This document shows, piece after piece, positions 50,694 through 59,056 of a stretch of 64,000 bases of DNA (the first letter of the stretch is position 1; every line of letters starts with the position of its first letter). The notes under the pieces are model-generated. The model was not told the origin of the DNA. It saw nothing but the letters and a program-made list of their open reading frames with translations, and ran no database searches. The position numbers and the translations under genes were made by a program. The DNA comes from an uncultured bacterium (GTDB taxonomy: Bacteria > Cyanobacteriota > Vampirovibrionia > Gastranaerophilales > Gastranaerophilaceae), in assembly GCA_902475545.1 (NCBI GenBank), contig CABRZP010000010.1, forward strand, positions 1-64,000. Reading direction: 5' to 3'.

Positions 50694-52418
50694 ATGAATA
50701 ATCAACATCCTGTCTACACTCTAATAAATGAATGCCACGATTGTTATAGGTGTGTTCGAGAGTGTCCTGTTAAGGCTATTAAAATTGAAAACGATCATGC
50801 ATCTGTAATTCCGGAAAAATGTATTTCATGCGGAACATGTGTAAAGGTTTGTCCGGCAAATGCAAAGTGTGTTCGGAGTGACTTGGAAAAAGTTAAAAAT
50901 CTTCTAATAACAGGAAAAGATGTTTATGTTTCATTAGCTCCATCGTGGAGATCTGTTTTTGAAAATTCTGCTCAAAAAATGATAGCTATCCTTAAACAAC
51001 TTGGTTTTAAAGATGTTTCAGAAACTGCAATCGGGGCTCAGGAAGTTTCCATTAAGACAGCAGAAATGCTTAATAATATGGATCAGGGTTTGTGGATATC
51101 GAGTGCATGCCCTGTAATTGTTGAATATGTAAGGCTATATAAACCTGAATTTGCAAAGCATATTACACCAATCGGTTCTCCTGCAAAAACTCATGCAAGA
51201 ATGCTTAAAGATTTGTATGGAGATGATATTTCTGTTGTATTTATAGGACCTTGTATTGGTAAGAAAAATGAAGCAGATGAAGAAGATGGTCTGATTGATG
51301 TTTCAATAACTTTTGAAGAGTTAAAAATTTGGATTGCTGATAAAATTGGTGATATTTCAGAAATTAAGAAAGAAAGTTGTTTTGAATTTGTACCATACAG
51401 TGCCCATGAAGGAACTTTGTACCCGATAAATGGCGGTATGAATGAAACTATAAAAAAAATAGGTGTAAAACCTCAGGTTCAACTTATGGAAATTTGTTCA
51501 ATTCCGGCATTTGAAAGAGCATTGGAAAATCTTGATGCGGATAAACTTACTGTGCCTGTCTTTGTAGAAGCTCTTGCATGTGAATCCGGATGTATTACAG
51601 GACCTTGTATTGCTTCTAATAACGCAAGTATCAGCTCAATTTCCGATGTTATGCAGAAGGTTAAAGTGAGAGACGAAATTCCAAAAGAGCCTCAAGTTGT
51701 TGTGGAATGTGATTATTCTCCAAAAGAAGTTTCTACTTCAAATTATTCATTAGAAGAAATTATGAAAACTTTGAAAAAAATCGGTAAACATACTATTGAT
51801 GATGAATTAAATTGCGGCGGCTGCGGATATTCATCTTGTAAAGAACTTGCTGTTGCACTTTTGGATGGTGTTGCAGAACCTTCAATGTGTGTTTCTTATA
51901 TGAGAAAAATTGCAATGAGAAAGGCCGCTGCAATGCTTCGCTGTATGCCTGCCGCAATTGTAATGGTAGATAATAATATGAATATTATTGAGGCAAATGA
52001 CAGTTTTATGCGTATGTTTACAGGTGAAATGTACGATATCTTTAAGGCGAGACCTGATGGTTTGACTGGTGCTGCAATTGACAGAATTGTTGAATTCTCT
52101 GATATTTTCAGGACTATTTTGAAAACAGGAAAAGATTTGCACAAGGAACATTATGCTGTAAAAGACCGTCTATATGATATAAATGCATTTACAATTGAGG
52201 AAAATGAAATTGTTGGTGCAATTATAACTGACGTAACACAAACCGAAACAAACAGAGAAAAAATTTCAGAGAAAGCTAAGGAAGTTATTTCTAAAAATAT
52301 TTCTATTGTTCAGGAAATTGCTTGCTTATTAGGTGAACACATGGTTGAAACCGAAACTTTACTGAATTCTATTGCCAACGATTATGATGATAAACCTGAT
52401 GGAGGACCTAATCCGTAA
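50694..52418 (+). CDS. [FeFe]-hydrogenase-like sensory protein with PAS domain (HfsB-like)
   Basis: A 574-aa protein. The N-terminal double [4Fe-4S] ferredoxin reads CHDCYRCVRECP and CISCGTCVKVCP. The H-cluster domain has L1 SSACP (136-140), L2 GPCIGKK (C187) and L3 EALACESGC (C296, C300), so all four cluster cysteines are kept although the motifs differ from catalytic ones (TSC, PCxxK, MACxGGC). An Fe4 domain (CGGCGYSSC near 374) and a PAS domain (about 415-520) follow. This fits sensory group C/D hydrogenases. Its stop overlaps the next start (TAATG). Confidence 0.87.
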   Translation: MNNQHPVYTLINECHDCYRCVRECPVKAIKIENDHASVIPEKCISCGTCVKVCPANAKCVRSDLEKVKNLLITGKDVYVSLAPSWRSVFENSAQKMIAILKQLGFKDVSETAIGAQEVSIKTAEMLNNMDQGLWISSACPVIVEYVRLYKPEFAKHITPIGSPAKTHARMLKDLYGDDISVVFIGPCIGKKNEADEEDGLIDVSITFEELKIWIADKIGDISEIKKESCFEFVPYSAHEGTLYPINGGMNETIKKIGVKPQVQLMEICSIPAFERALENLDADKLTVPVFVEALACESGCITGPCIASNNASISSISDVMQKVKVRDEIPKEPQVVVECDYSPKEVSTSNYSLEEIMKTLKKIGKHTIDDELNCGGCGYSSCKELAVALLDGVAEPSMCVSYMRKIAMRKAAAMLRCMPAAIVMVDNNMNIIEANDSFMRMFTGEMYDIFKARPDGLTGAAIDRIVEFSDIFRTILKTGKDLHKEHYAVKDRLYDINAFTIEENEIVGAIITDVTQTETNREKISEKAKEVISKNISIVQEIACLLGEHMVETETLLNSIANDYDDKPDGGPNP

Positions 52419-53584
52419 TGTTTATTGATATTGATTGTCATCAATTGAAAAAATATAATCAAAATGCTTTCGGTGATTACTTTGTCTCAAAAAGATATCC
52501 TGATGAAGCAAAATTGATTGCTGTACTTTCAGATGGTTTAGGCAGTGGTATAAAAGCAAATATTTTATCATGTATGACTGCAACAATGTTATTAAGATTT
52601 GTGGAAAATTCACAAATTCCAATTAAACACGCTGCAGAAATTGTTATGAATTCTTTGCCTGTTTGCAAAATTAGAAAAATCAGTTATTCTACATTTTCGG
52701 TTATTGACGTTAATGATGAAGGGGATGCAAAAATAATTGAGGAGGGGAATCCTGAATTTTTATGGATAAAGAATAACGAAGTTATGACACCTTCCTATGA
52801 GTCCATACCTTCAAAAACTTTCAAAAACAGATGTATGAAGAGTTACAAAATTCATCTGGAACTTGGGGACAGATTGATATTTTGTTCCGATGGTGTAACA
52901 CAATGCGGACTTGGTAATAGCCGTTTAAAATTAGGTTTACGCAGAGAAGGATTAATCCAATTGGTACTTGCTAAATTAGCGGAAGAACCGGATATTTCAA
53001 GTTCTGATTTATCTGCGTATATTGTTCGTCAGGCTAAAAATATTGAAACTGACAGAAATCCGAAAGATGATATTTCTGCCTGTGTTTTATACTGTCGAGA
53101 ACCTCGTGTGTCTTTAGTTTTTACAGGACCTCCGTTTTTGCAGAAAAAAGATGCTGAATACGCACAAATGTTTAGAGATTTTAAAGGTAAAAAAGCAATT
53201 TGTGGCGGTACCACTGCTAATTTGATTTCAAGAGAATTAAATATTCCGATAACTATGGATAAAGCTATTAGTGTAGGTAAACTTCCAAGCTGCTCTTATA
53301 TGGATGGTGTAGATCTTGTTACAGAGGGGATTTTAACCCTTACACAAGCTTTAGAGTATCTTGAATCAGGGCAAACTACAGGTATTGACAATGCCGCAGG
53401 AAAGTTGGTAGAATTCTTATTAGATAGTGATTGTATTAACTTTATGGTAGGTGCAAAGTTAAATCAGGCTCACTACAATCCTGCATTACCGATTGAAATT
53501 GAAATCAGAAAAAATATTATCAAAAAAATGGCAGTTGTATTACAGGATAAATATTTTAAAAAAGTCAATGTACAGTATATGTAG
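52418..53584 (+). CDS. SpoIIE/PP2C-type serine phosphatase (HfsC-like)
   Basis: A 388-aa protein. The phosphatase domain is about 1-230: FGDYF, LIAVLSDGLGSGIKA (metal-binding DG), LGDRLIFCSDGVTQ and NPKDDISACVLYC are the PP2C motifs. A C-terminal domain of about 150 residues with KKAICGGTTANLISREL resembles the tail seen in hydrogenase-linked phosphatases. It is translationally coupled to the PAS-hydrogenase gene by a 1-nt overlap. It probably relays a hydrogen or redox signal by dephosphorylating a partner. Confidence 0.85.
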   Translation: MFIDIDCHQLKKYNQNAFGDYFVSKRYPDEAKLIAVLSDGLGSGIKANILSCMTATMLLRFVENSQIPIKHAAEIVMNSLPVCKIRKISYSTFSVIDVNDEGDAKIIEEGNPEFLWIKNNEVMTPSYESIPSKTFKNRCMKSYKIHLELGDRLIFCSDGVTQCGLGNSRLKLGLRREGLIQLVLAKLAEEPDISSSDLSAYIVRQAKNIETDRNPKDDISACVLYCREPRVSLVFTGPPFLQKKDAEYAQMFRDFKGKKAICGGTTANLISRELNIPITMDKAISVGKLPSCSYMDGVDLVTEGILTLTQALEYLESGQTTGIDNAAGKLVEFLLDSDCINFMVGAKLNQAHYNPALPIEIEIRKNIIKKMAVVLQDKYFKKVNVQYM

Positions 53585-53604
53585 CATATAAGAGGAAGGT
53601 AAAA

Positions 53605-53865
53605 ATGGAAAAAATTAGTGTAAAAGTATGTTTAGGAACAACTTGTTTTGTTATGGGTTCTGCAAATCTTCAAGAGTTAATGGAAATCGTTCCTGCAAAA
53701 TATGGCGATAAAGTTGATGTTTGCGGAGTACCTTGTCTCGGATTATGCTCTGTAGATTGGGAATTTTCAAAAGCTCCTTATGTAAAAGTTGATGATGATG
53801 TTATTAAGGAAGCTACAGTGGAAAAAGTTTTATCAGCAATTGAAACTAAATTAGCAAAAAAATAA
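53605..53865 (+). CDS. Thioredoxin-like [2Fe-2S] ferredoxin
   Basis: An 86-aa protein paralogous to the one at 50426: CLGTTC then CGVPCLGLC hold the cluster cysteines. GAGGAAGG precedes the ATG. It probably serves the catalytic hydrogenase that follows 26 bp later. Confidence 0.85.
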   Translation: MEKISVKVCLGTTCFVMGSANLQELMEIVPAKYGDKVDVCGVPCLGLCSVDWEFSKAPYVKVDDDVIKEATVEKVLSAIETKLAKK

Positions 53866-53891
53866 GAAAATAAAGAAAAGGATTAAGAAAA

Positions 53892-55358
53892 ATGGCTATG
53901 AATACCCCTAAACAAACTTCTCATTTAAAACGAGAAATTTTGGTAAGATTAATAAAAGCTTACTTAAGTGATAATTTTGAAGAAAATACAAGAAAAATTC
54001 CTTATGATATGCGTCCAAAAGGAAGTGAAGTTCCTTTCAGATGTTGTATTCATAAAGAGCGTGCAATTTTGAGAGATAGAGTAATTGCAGGTTTGGGATT
54101 ATCAATTGAAGATGCGGACGATAGTGAATTGTTATCAGATCTTGCAAAAAAATCTCTTGAAAGAACTGAACCGGAAGAAAATCCATTGACTGTTCTTCAT
54201 ACTGCATGTCAGGGTTGTGTTCCTTCAAGAATCTATGTTACAGACCTTTGCCAAGGCTGTGTTGCAAGACCTTGTGAATCAACCTGTAAATTCGGAGCAA
54301 TAAAAGTTGAAAACGGCAAATCTGTTATTGATCCGTCTAAATGTAAAAATTGCGGAATGTGTGCTCAGGTTTGTCCGTACCAGGCAATTGCAAAAATCAT
54401 TGTTCCTTGTGAAAATGCTTGTCCTGTAGGTGCTATTGCAAAAGATGATGATGGTCATGCTCGTATTGATTTTGACAAATGTATTTCTTGCGGAAAATGT
54501 GTAAGTTCATGTCCGTTTGGAGCAGTTCACAAAAAAAGTCATATTATCGATATTCTAAAAGCAATGAAAGATGGTAAAAAAGTTGTTGCAATGCTTGCAC
54601 CTGCAATTATGGGTCAGCTTCCATGTACACCAAAACAACTTAAACAAGCAATTCTTTCTATTGGATTTTCTGATGTTGTGGAAGTTGCTGAAGGTGCTGA
54701 TATCACAACTAAAAATGAAGCAGCCGAATTTGCGGAAAGAATGGAAAAAGGCGATAAGTTTATGACAACATCTTGCTGTGCAGGATATAACGAACTTGTA
54801 GAAAAACATATTCCTGAACTTAAGCCGTTCCGTTCAGAAACAAAAACTCCTGCATACTATACAGCAGAAATGGTTAAAAAAGAAACTCCTGAAGCTGTAA
54901 CCGTATTTTTCAGCCCATGTGTTGCAAAACGTCGTGAAGCAATGCAAAATCCTAACATAGATTATGTTCTTAATTTTGAAGAACTTGGAGCATGGTTTAT
55001 TGCAATGAATGTTCAAGTTTCTGAGTGTGATGAAACTTCATATAGAAAAGAATCATCAGCTCAAGCAAGAAATTTCGCTGTAACAGGCGGGGTTGCAGGT
55101 GCTGTTAATACTTTACTTGAAGATGATAAAAAAGCTCAACCATATATCGTGGACGGGTTGAATAAACAATCAATAAGAGATTTGAAAAAATTTGCGAAAA
55201 ACGGTACTTGTGAATTTGGGAACTTGATTGAGGTAATGGCTTGCCCTGGCGGTTGTTTGGGTGGTTCAAGTTCAATAAACTCTTATAAACCGGCTTTGAA
55301 ACAATTAACTGCTTATGTTAATGAAAGCCCTGAAATTAAAGAAGTAATTGAAAAATAA
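53892..55358 (+). CDS. [FeFe]-hydrogenase, catalytic (HfsD-like)
   Basis: A 488-aa protein. It has a Cys-rich N-terminus (FRCCIHKE, ACQGCVPSRIY, LCQGCVARPCESTC). Two [4Fe-4S] ferredoxin motifs follow (CKNCGMCAQVCP, CISCGKCVSSCP). H-cluster motifs are L1 TSCCAGY (293-299), L2 SPCVAK (C343) and L3 EVMACPGGC (C451, C455). L1 has Ala where most enzymes have Pro (TSCCP). It would make H2 in fermentation. Maturases HydE, HydF and HydG are not in the window. It is last in the operon, with a strong terminator after it. Confidence 0.92.
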   Translation: MAMNTPKQTSHLKREILVRLIKAYLSDNFEENTRKIPYDMRPKGSEVPFRCCIHKERAILRDRVIAGLGLSIEDADDSELLSDLAKKSLERTEPEENPLTVLHTACQGCVPSRIYVTDLCQGCVARPCESTCKFGAIKVENGKSVIDPSKCKNCGMCAQVCPYQAIAKIIVPCENACPVGAIAKDDDGHARIDFDKCISCGKCVSSCPFGAVHKKSHIIDILKAMKDGKKVVAMLAPAIMGQLPCTPKQLKQAILSIGFSDVVEVAEGADITTKNEAAEFAERMEKGDKFMTTSCCAGYNELVEKHIPELKPFRSETKTPAYYTAEMVKKETPEAVTVFFSPCVAKRREAMQNPNIDYVLNFEELGAWFIAMNVQVSECDETSYRKESSAQARNFAVTGGVAGAVNTLLEDDKKAQPYIVDGLNKQSIRDLKKFAKNGTCEFGNLIEVMACPGGCLGGSSSINSYKPALKQLTAYVNESPEIKEVIEK

Positions 55359-55380
55359 TATTTAAACTATATTTAAATAA

Positions 55381-55419
55381 AAGAGCGGATAATTCATATT
55401 TGAATTATCCGCTTTTTTA
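55381..55419 (+). terminator. Terminator of the hydrogenase operon
   Basis: AGCGGATAATTCA / TGAATTATCCGCT with a T run. Confidence 0.92.
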
Positions 55420-55457
55420 TAATTCAATAGAATGATACAAAAATTTGCCTGATAGTA

Positions 55458-55463
55458 TATAAT
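55458..55463 (+). promoter_or_regulatory. -10 element of a leaderless gene
   Basis: Consensus TATAAT ends 6 bp before ATG 55470. There is no Shine-Dalgarno. Confidence 0.6.
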
Positions 55464-55469
55464 TAAATT

Positions 55470-55973
55470 ATGAATAATGAAGTTTTAAAAAATCTATCTT
55501 ATGGTGTTTATGTAGTTACAACACTTTGCGATAAAAAACCCGTAGGCTGTATTGCAAATAGTCTTATACAGGTAACTTATAATACAATTGCAGTTAGTAT
55601 GCATCATGATAATTATACAAATCAATGCATGAATGACTCTAAAAAATTTGCAGTATCAATATTGGGAGAGGCTGTTGATAACAAAGTTATTGGAACATTT
55701 GGCTATCGTTCTGCACGTGATATTGATAAGTTTACTGATATTAAAACAAAGGTTGTTGACGGACTTAATATTGTTGAAGATGCTATAGGTTATCTGGTAT
55801 GTGAAGTTACAGATAAAATGGAAACTGAAACACATACAATTTTTTTGGGAAAAATAATTGACGGGGAAATGCTTCATAATGAAGAAAAACCTATGACTTA
55901 TGCGTATTATCATGAAAATCGTAAAGGGTTAAGCCCTAAAAATGCACCGACATATATCGAAAGAAAAAAATAA
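55470..55973 (+). CDS. Flavin reductase-domain (FMN-binding) protein
   Basis: A 167-aa protein. GVYVVTTLCDKKPVGCIANSLIQVT is the conserved FMN-binding strand of the flavin reductase-like split barrel (read in shorter pieces), followed by FAVSILGE and FGYRSARDIDKF. It resembles the flavoredoxin and HRB types common in anaerobes. It follows the hydrogenase operon but has its own leaderless promoter, so the link is only positional. Confidence 0.85.
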   Translation: MNNEVLKNLSYGVYVVTTLCDKKPVGCIANSLIQVTYNTIAVSMHHDNYTNQCMNDSKKFAVSILGEAVDNKVIGTFGYRSARDIDKFTDIKTKVVDGLNIVEDAIGYLVCEVTDKMETETHTIFLGKIIDGEMLHNEEKPMTYAYYHENRKGLSPKNAPTYIERKK

Positions 55974-56008
55974 TATTATAAGTATTTCTATATAAAAGAG
56001 AGCTATAT

Positions 56009-56962
56009 ATGAACAAAAAAATATTATCTAATATGGCACTGTTTTTGACAGCTTTGATTTGGGGGGTATCATTTGTCGCTCAGAAAGCTGGCATGGATTA
56101 TGTTGGTCCGTTTAGTTTTAATTTTGCAAGAAGTATTCTTGGCGGGTTGAGCCTTGTACCTTTGATATTTTTAGTAAAATTTACTCATGAGGATAGGCGT
56201 CCGAAAGAATATAAACATAAACAGCATAAATTATTGGCAAGAGCGGGTATATTATGCGGCTTAGCTTTATTTACGGCAATGAGTATTCAGCAATACAGTA
56301 TGCTTTATGTAAGTGCAGGGAAAGCAGGTTTTATTTCCGCATTATATATAATCTTTGTACCATTAATTGCAATGTTTTTTGGTCAAAGAATTTCCAATGC
56401 TGTGAAAGTTAGTGTTGGTATTGCTCTTATAGGTTTGTATCTTTTATGTTTTAAATCTGGTTCCGCCGGTTTTAATTTTTATGATGGCGTCTTACTTATA
56501 AGTGCATTTTTCTATGGCGTTCATATTCTTGTGGTTAATTATTTTTCGAAACATGTTGATGCGGCAAAAGTATCCTGTTTGCAATTTTTTGTAGTCGGAA
56601 TTTTGTCTCTTCCATTGATGTTGTTGTTTGAAAATCCTAATATGGATAGTTTTATAGCTTGTAGGGTCCCAATATTATATGCAGGGATTTTAACTTGCGG
56701 AGTTGCGTATACTTTGCAAATTTTCGGACAAAAATACACAGCTCCGACTATTGCATCTCTTATACTTTGTCTGGAATCAGTTTTTGCAGTTGTCGGAGGA
56801 AGTTTAATTCTGCATGAAACTATGACACTAAGAGAAGGGTTGGGCTGTGTATTTATGATTATTGCAGTTATACTCTCTCAAGTTAATATAAAGATTTTTA
56901 AGAAAGTGCCTCTACCATTTTTTCAGAGAGAAGAAGGGAAGATTGAGGATTCTGACCTGTAA
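56009..56962 (+). CDS. EamA-family (DMT) transporter
   Basis: A 317-aa protein with ten predicted helices in two EamA repeats. ALIWGVSFVAQKAGMDYVGP opens repeat 1; SAFFYGVHILVVN opens repeat 2; PTIASLILCLESVFAVVGG is the typical last motif. It probably exports amino acids or related metabolites. AGAGAG precedes the ATG. The last 65 bp overlap the convergent DJ-1 gene, an unusually long antisense overlap. Confidence 0.9.
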   Translation: MNKKILSNMALFLTALIWGVSFVAQKAGMDYVGPFSFNFARSILGGLSLVPLIFLVKFTHEDRRPKEYKHKQHKLLARAGILCGLALFTAMSIQQYSMLYVSAGKAGFISALYIIFVPLIAMFFGQRISNAVKVSVGIALIGLYLLCFKSGSAGFNFYDGVLLISAFFYGVHILVVNYFSKHVDAAKVSCLQFFVVGILSLPLMLLFENPNMDSFIACRVPILYAGILTCGVAYTLQIFGQKYTAPTIASLILCLESVFAVVGGSLILHETMTLREGLGCVFMIIAVILSQVNIKIFKKVPLPFFQREEGKIEDSDL

Positions 56963-57569
56963 TAATATTTTTATCAACACAAACATGTTCTGACCACGGT
57001 TCGGCATCTTCAAATCTGGCACCGAGTTGTCGAATTTTTGTTTCTAAAAGGAATGGAACAGATTCATTCATTTTTGTAATATATTCTTCTTTGTTTGTAA
57101 AACTGGTGACTTTTTTGTCTTTAAATATAGAATCTCCGTGTTTATCTTTTGCTAATATTAATCCTGCCGGACCATGACAAATTGCGGCAATAATTTTATT
57201 GTTTTCATAAAAATATTCAACAATTTCTTTTAAAAACTCGTCATTTGCGAGGTCGAACATTGGACCGTGTCCACCCGGTAAAAATATTGCATCATATTCT
57301 TTGTAATTAACTTCAGAAAGTCTTGTAGTATTTCTTAGAATTTTAATACATTCATCCCACTCCATAGGATTTGAACAAGACATACTTTTTTCATCAACCG
57401 GAGACAATCCTCCTTTTGGGCTTGCAACGGTAATTTCATAACCTGTATCTTTAAATACAAGATATGGAACGGCAAATTCTTCCAAATATACACCGGTTTC
57501 TTTTATTGGAGAATTATCATCACCTGAGTAGTTGGTTGTTACAATTAGAATTTTTTTGTGTTCATTCAT
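56898..57569 (-). CDS. DJ-1/PfpI family protein (Hsp31-like)
   Basis: A 223-aa protein. Nucleophile Cys131 is in AAICHGPAG; the partner Glu is in VYLEEFAVPY (about 28-37), and FLPGGHGPMFDL is the conserved loop. Its length and ASPKGG fit Hsp31-type glyoxalase/deglycase or chaperone members. AAAGGAG precedes the ATG. Its C-terminal coding end overlaps the EamA gene. Confidence 0.88.
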   Translation of the reverse strand: MNEHKKILIVTTNYSGDDNSPIKETGVYLEEFAVPYLVFKDTGYEITVASPKGGLSPVDEKSMSCSNPMEWDECIKILRNTTRLSEVNYKEYDAIFLPGGHGPMFDLANDEFLKEIVEYFYENNKIIAAICHGPAGLILAKDKHGDSIFKDKKVTSFTNKEEYITKMNESVPFLLETKIRQLGARFEDAEPWSEHVCVDKNIITGQNPQSSLLLSEKMVEALS

Positions 57570-57650
57570 AAGTAAAACTCCTTTGTTTTCTAAAGGAGTT
57601 TACAATAAAGCTTTGAAAAATTTATGCCCTTAATGTGGTAAATTTATTTT

Positions 57651-58457
57651 CTATAAATAACACTTGCGTTCTTGGCCTTCAACACCGGCATAGAGTTCTA
57701 CAAATTGTTTTGCAGGACTTACTTCAATTTTTTGCAGCAGAACTTCTTCAATCTGGAAGAAACCTACATCACCGGACATTTCAATATCAATTTTGATAGG
57801 TTTTCTTTCTCCTCTGTGGATACCTATACGGTTAATCGCATTAGCAGAATATTTATGAATATCGCCGACTCTTGGTGTTGTGTTAATTGCCATCGGAATT
57901 CTTGCTCTTCCTTTTGTCATATCACAACCGTCTGCAATTAATAAAATACCTGCTTCAACAGAATGAATTTTTCTGGAGGACATGTGACCTATTATGGCTT
58001 CAGTTGTTACTGCACGAATTACTACACGACGGTGCAAATCGTGTGGAAACATGTGCATCAATGTTCTTTCAATAATTGGCTGTGCCAAAAGAGCGGACAT
58101 TTCTTCGTGTCCTTGACGTCCTATTGCCATACCGAGGTCATGCATCATACCTGCAAGTATTACTGCACACATACTGTCTTCAAATGTTCCCATTTCTTCT
58201 TTTTCAAGAGAAGTTTGAATTCCTGCTTCGTGTAATATATTTAGCATTTTTATTGCATTGCCGACAACCTGACGCATGTGAACGGGACCGTGGTCATTGT
58301 AACCAAGTCTTCTAATTGATACGCTGTTTGCATAATCTTGCATTTCTTGTAATTCTTCATCTGCAAATAAATATTTAACCATCTCCAAACATTGAGGATG
58401 TTTTTTTAAACGATTTAATATTTTTGTTTCTGTTGACAACTCTTTGACTGATTTCAT
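57651..58457 (-). CDS. HD-domain metal-dependent phosphohydrolase
   Basis: A 268-aa protein. HD motifs are DHGPVHMRQV (H56, H60), MMHDLGMAIGRQGHE (H106, D107) and a later ILLIADGCDMTKGRAR Asp. The enzyme would cut a phosphoester, likely of a nucleotide. A C-terminal domain of about 80 residues (RKPIKIDIEMSGDVGFFQ) resembles an ACT-like or beta domain. AAAAGGAAAAGG precedes the ATG. It is alone on its strand. Confidence 0.82.
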   Translation of the reverse strand: MKSVKELSTETKILNRLKKHPQCLEMVKYLFADEELQEMQDYANSVSIRRLGYNDHGPVHMRQVVGNAIKMLNILHEAGIQTSLEKEEMGTFEDSMCAVILAGMMHDLGMAIGRQGHEEMSALLAQPIIERTLMHMFPHDLHRRVVIRAVTTEAIIGHMSSRKIHSVEAGILLIADGCDMTKGRARIPMAINTTPRVGDIHKYSANAINRIGIHRGERKPIKIDIEMSGDVGFFQIEEVLLQKIEVSPAKQFVELYAGVEGQERKCYL

Positions 58458-58544
58458 AATAACCTTTTCCTTTTCAGTATTTATATTAATATAATAACCT
58501 ATAATAGATAAAAAGTTAAGCCTGATGGTTAAAAATTTTTATTA

Positions 58545-58550
58545 TATAAT
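58545..58550 (+). promoter_or_regulatory. -10 element of a leaderless gene
   Basis: Consensus TATAAT ends 6 bp before ATG 58557. There is no Shine-Dalgarno. Confidence 0.6.
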
Positions 58551-58556
58551 TTTGTT

Positions 58557-59039
58557 ATGAGTGATTATAAATTTTATTTAGATAATGGAATTTTTAATTT
58601 TCGAAATGGTGATTTTGAACTTGCCGTTGAAAATATAAATAAATCTCTTGAGTTAAAAAATGATTGGGCAATACCGTATTTTTTCAGAGGTGCTGCTTAT
58701 CAAGCTTTAGAAAATTTTGATGAAGCGATGCTTGATTATACTAAAGCGTTAACTCTTGATGATAAAATGGCAGATGCTTATTATAACAGAGCTAAAATTA
58801 TTCTTTCACGAAAAGATATTGATAACCCAAATTTAAAAAATGCTGTTGCAGATTTAGAAAAAGCGTTGACATTGGATGAAAATTTTGTAGATGCCTTGTT
58901 TGCGATGGCGGCGGCACAGAAAAAATTAGGCGAATATCATAAAGCTTTGGAATATCTTGAAAAACTTTTACAAATTCAGCCGGATGCAGTTCATGCTAAA
59001 GCTTTAAAAAAACTTATCTTAAATAAATATATTATTTAA
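58557..59039 (+). CDS. TPR-repeat protein
   Basis: A 160-aa protein made of about four tetratricopeptide repeats (AIPYFFRGAAYQALENFDEA, then MADAYYNRAKII, FVDALFAMAAAQKKLGEYHKAL). It has no signal peptide, so it is a cytoplasmic scaffold. Predicted leaderless. The porin-like gene follows after 17 bp and has its own ribosome site, so the two may be cotranscribed. Confidence 0.88.
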   Translation: MSDYKFYLDNGIFNFRNGDFELAVENINKSLELKNDWAIPYFFRGAAYQALENFDEAMLDYTKALTLDDKMADAYYNRAKIILSRKDIDNPNLKNAVADLEKALTLDENFVDALFAMAAAQKKLGEYHKALEYLEKLLQIQPDAVHAKALKKLILNKYII

Positions 59040-59056
59040 ATATATTAGGAATAGCT

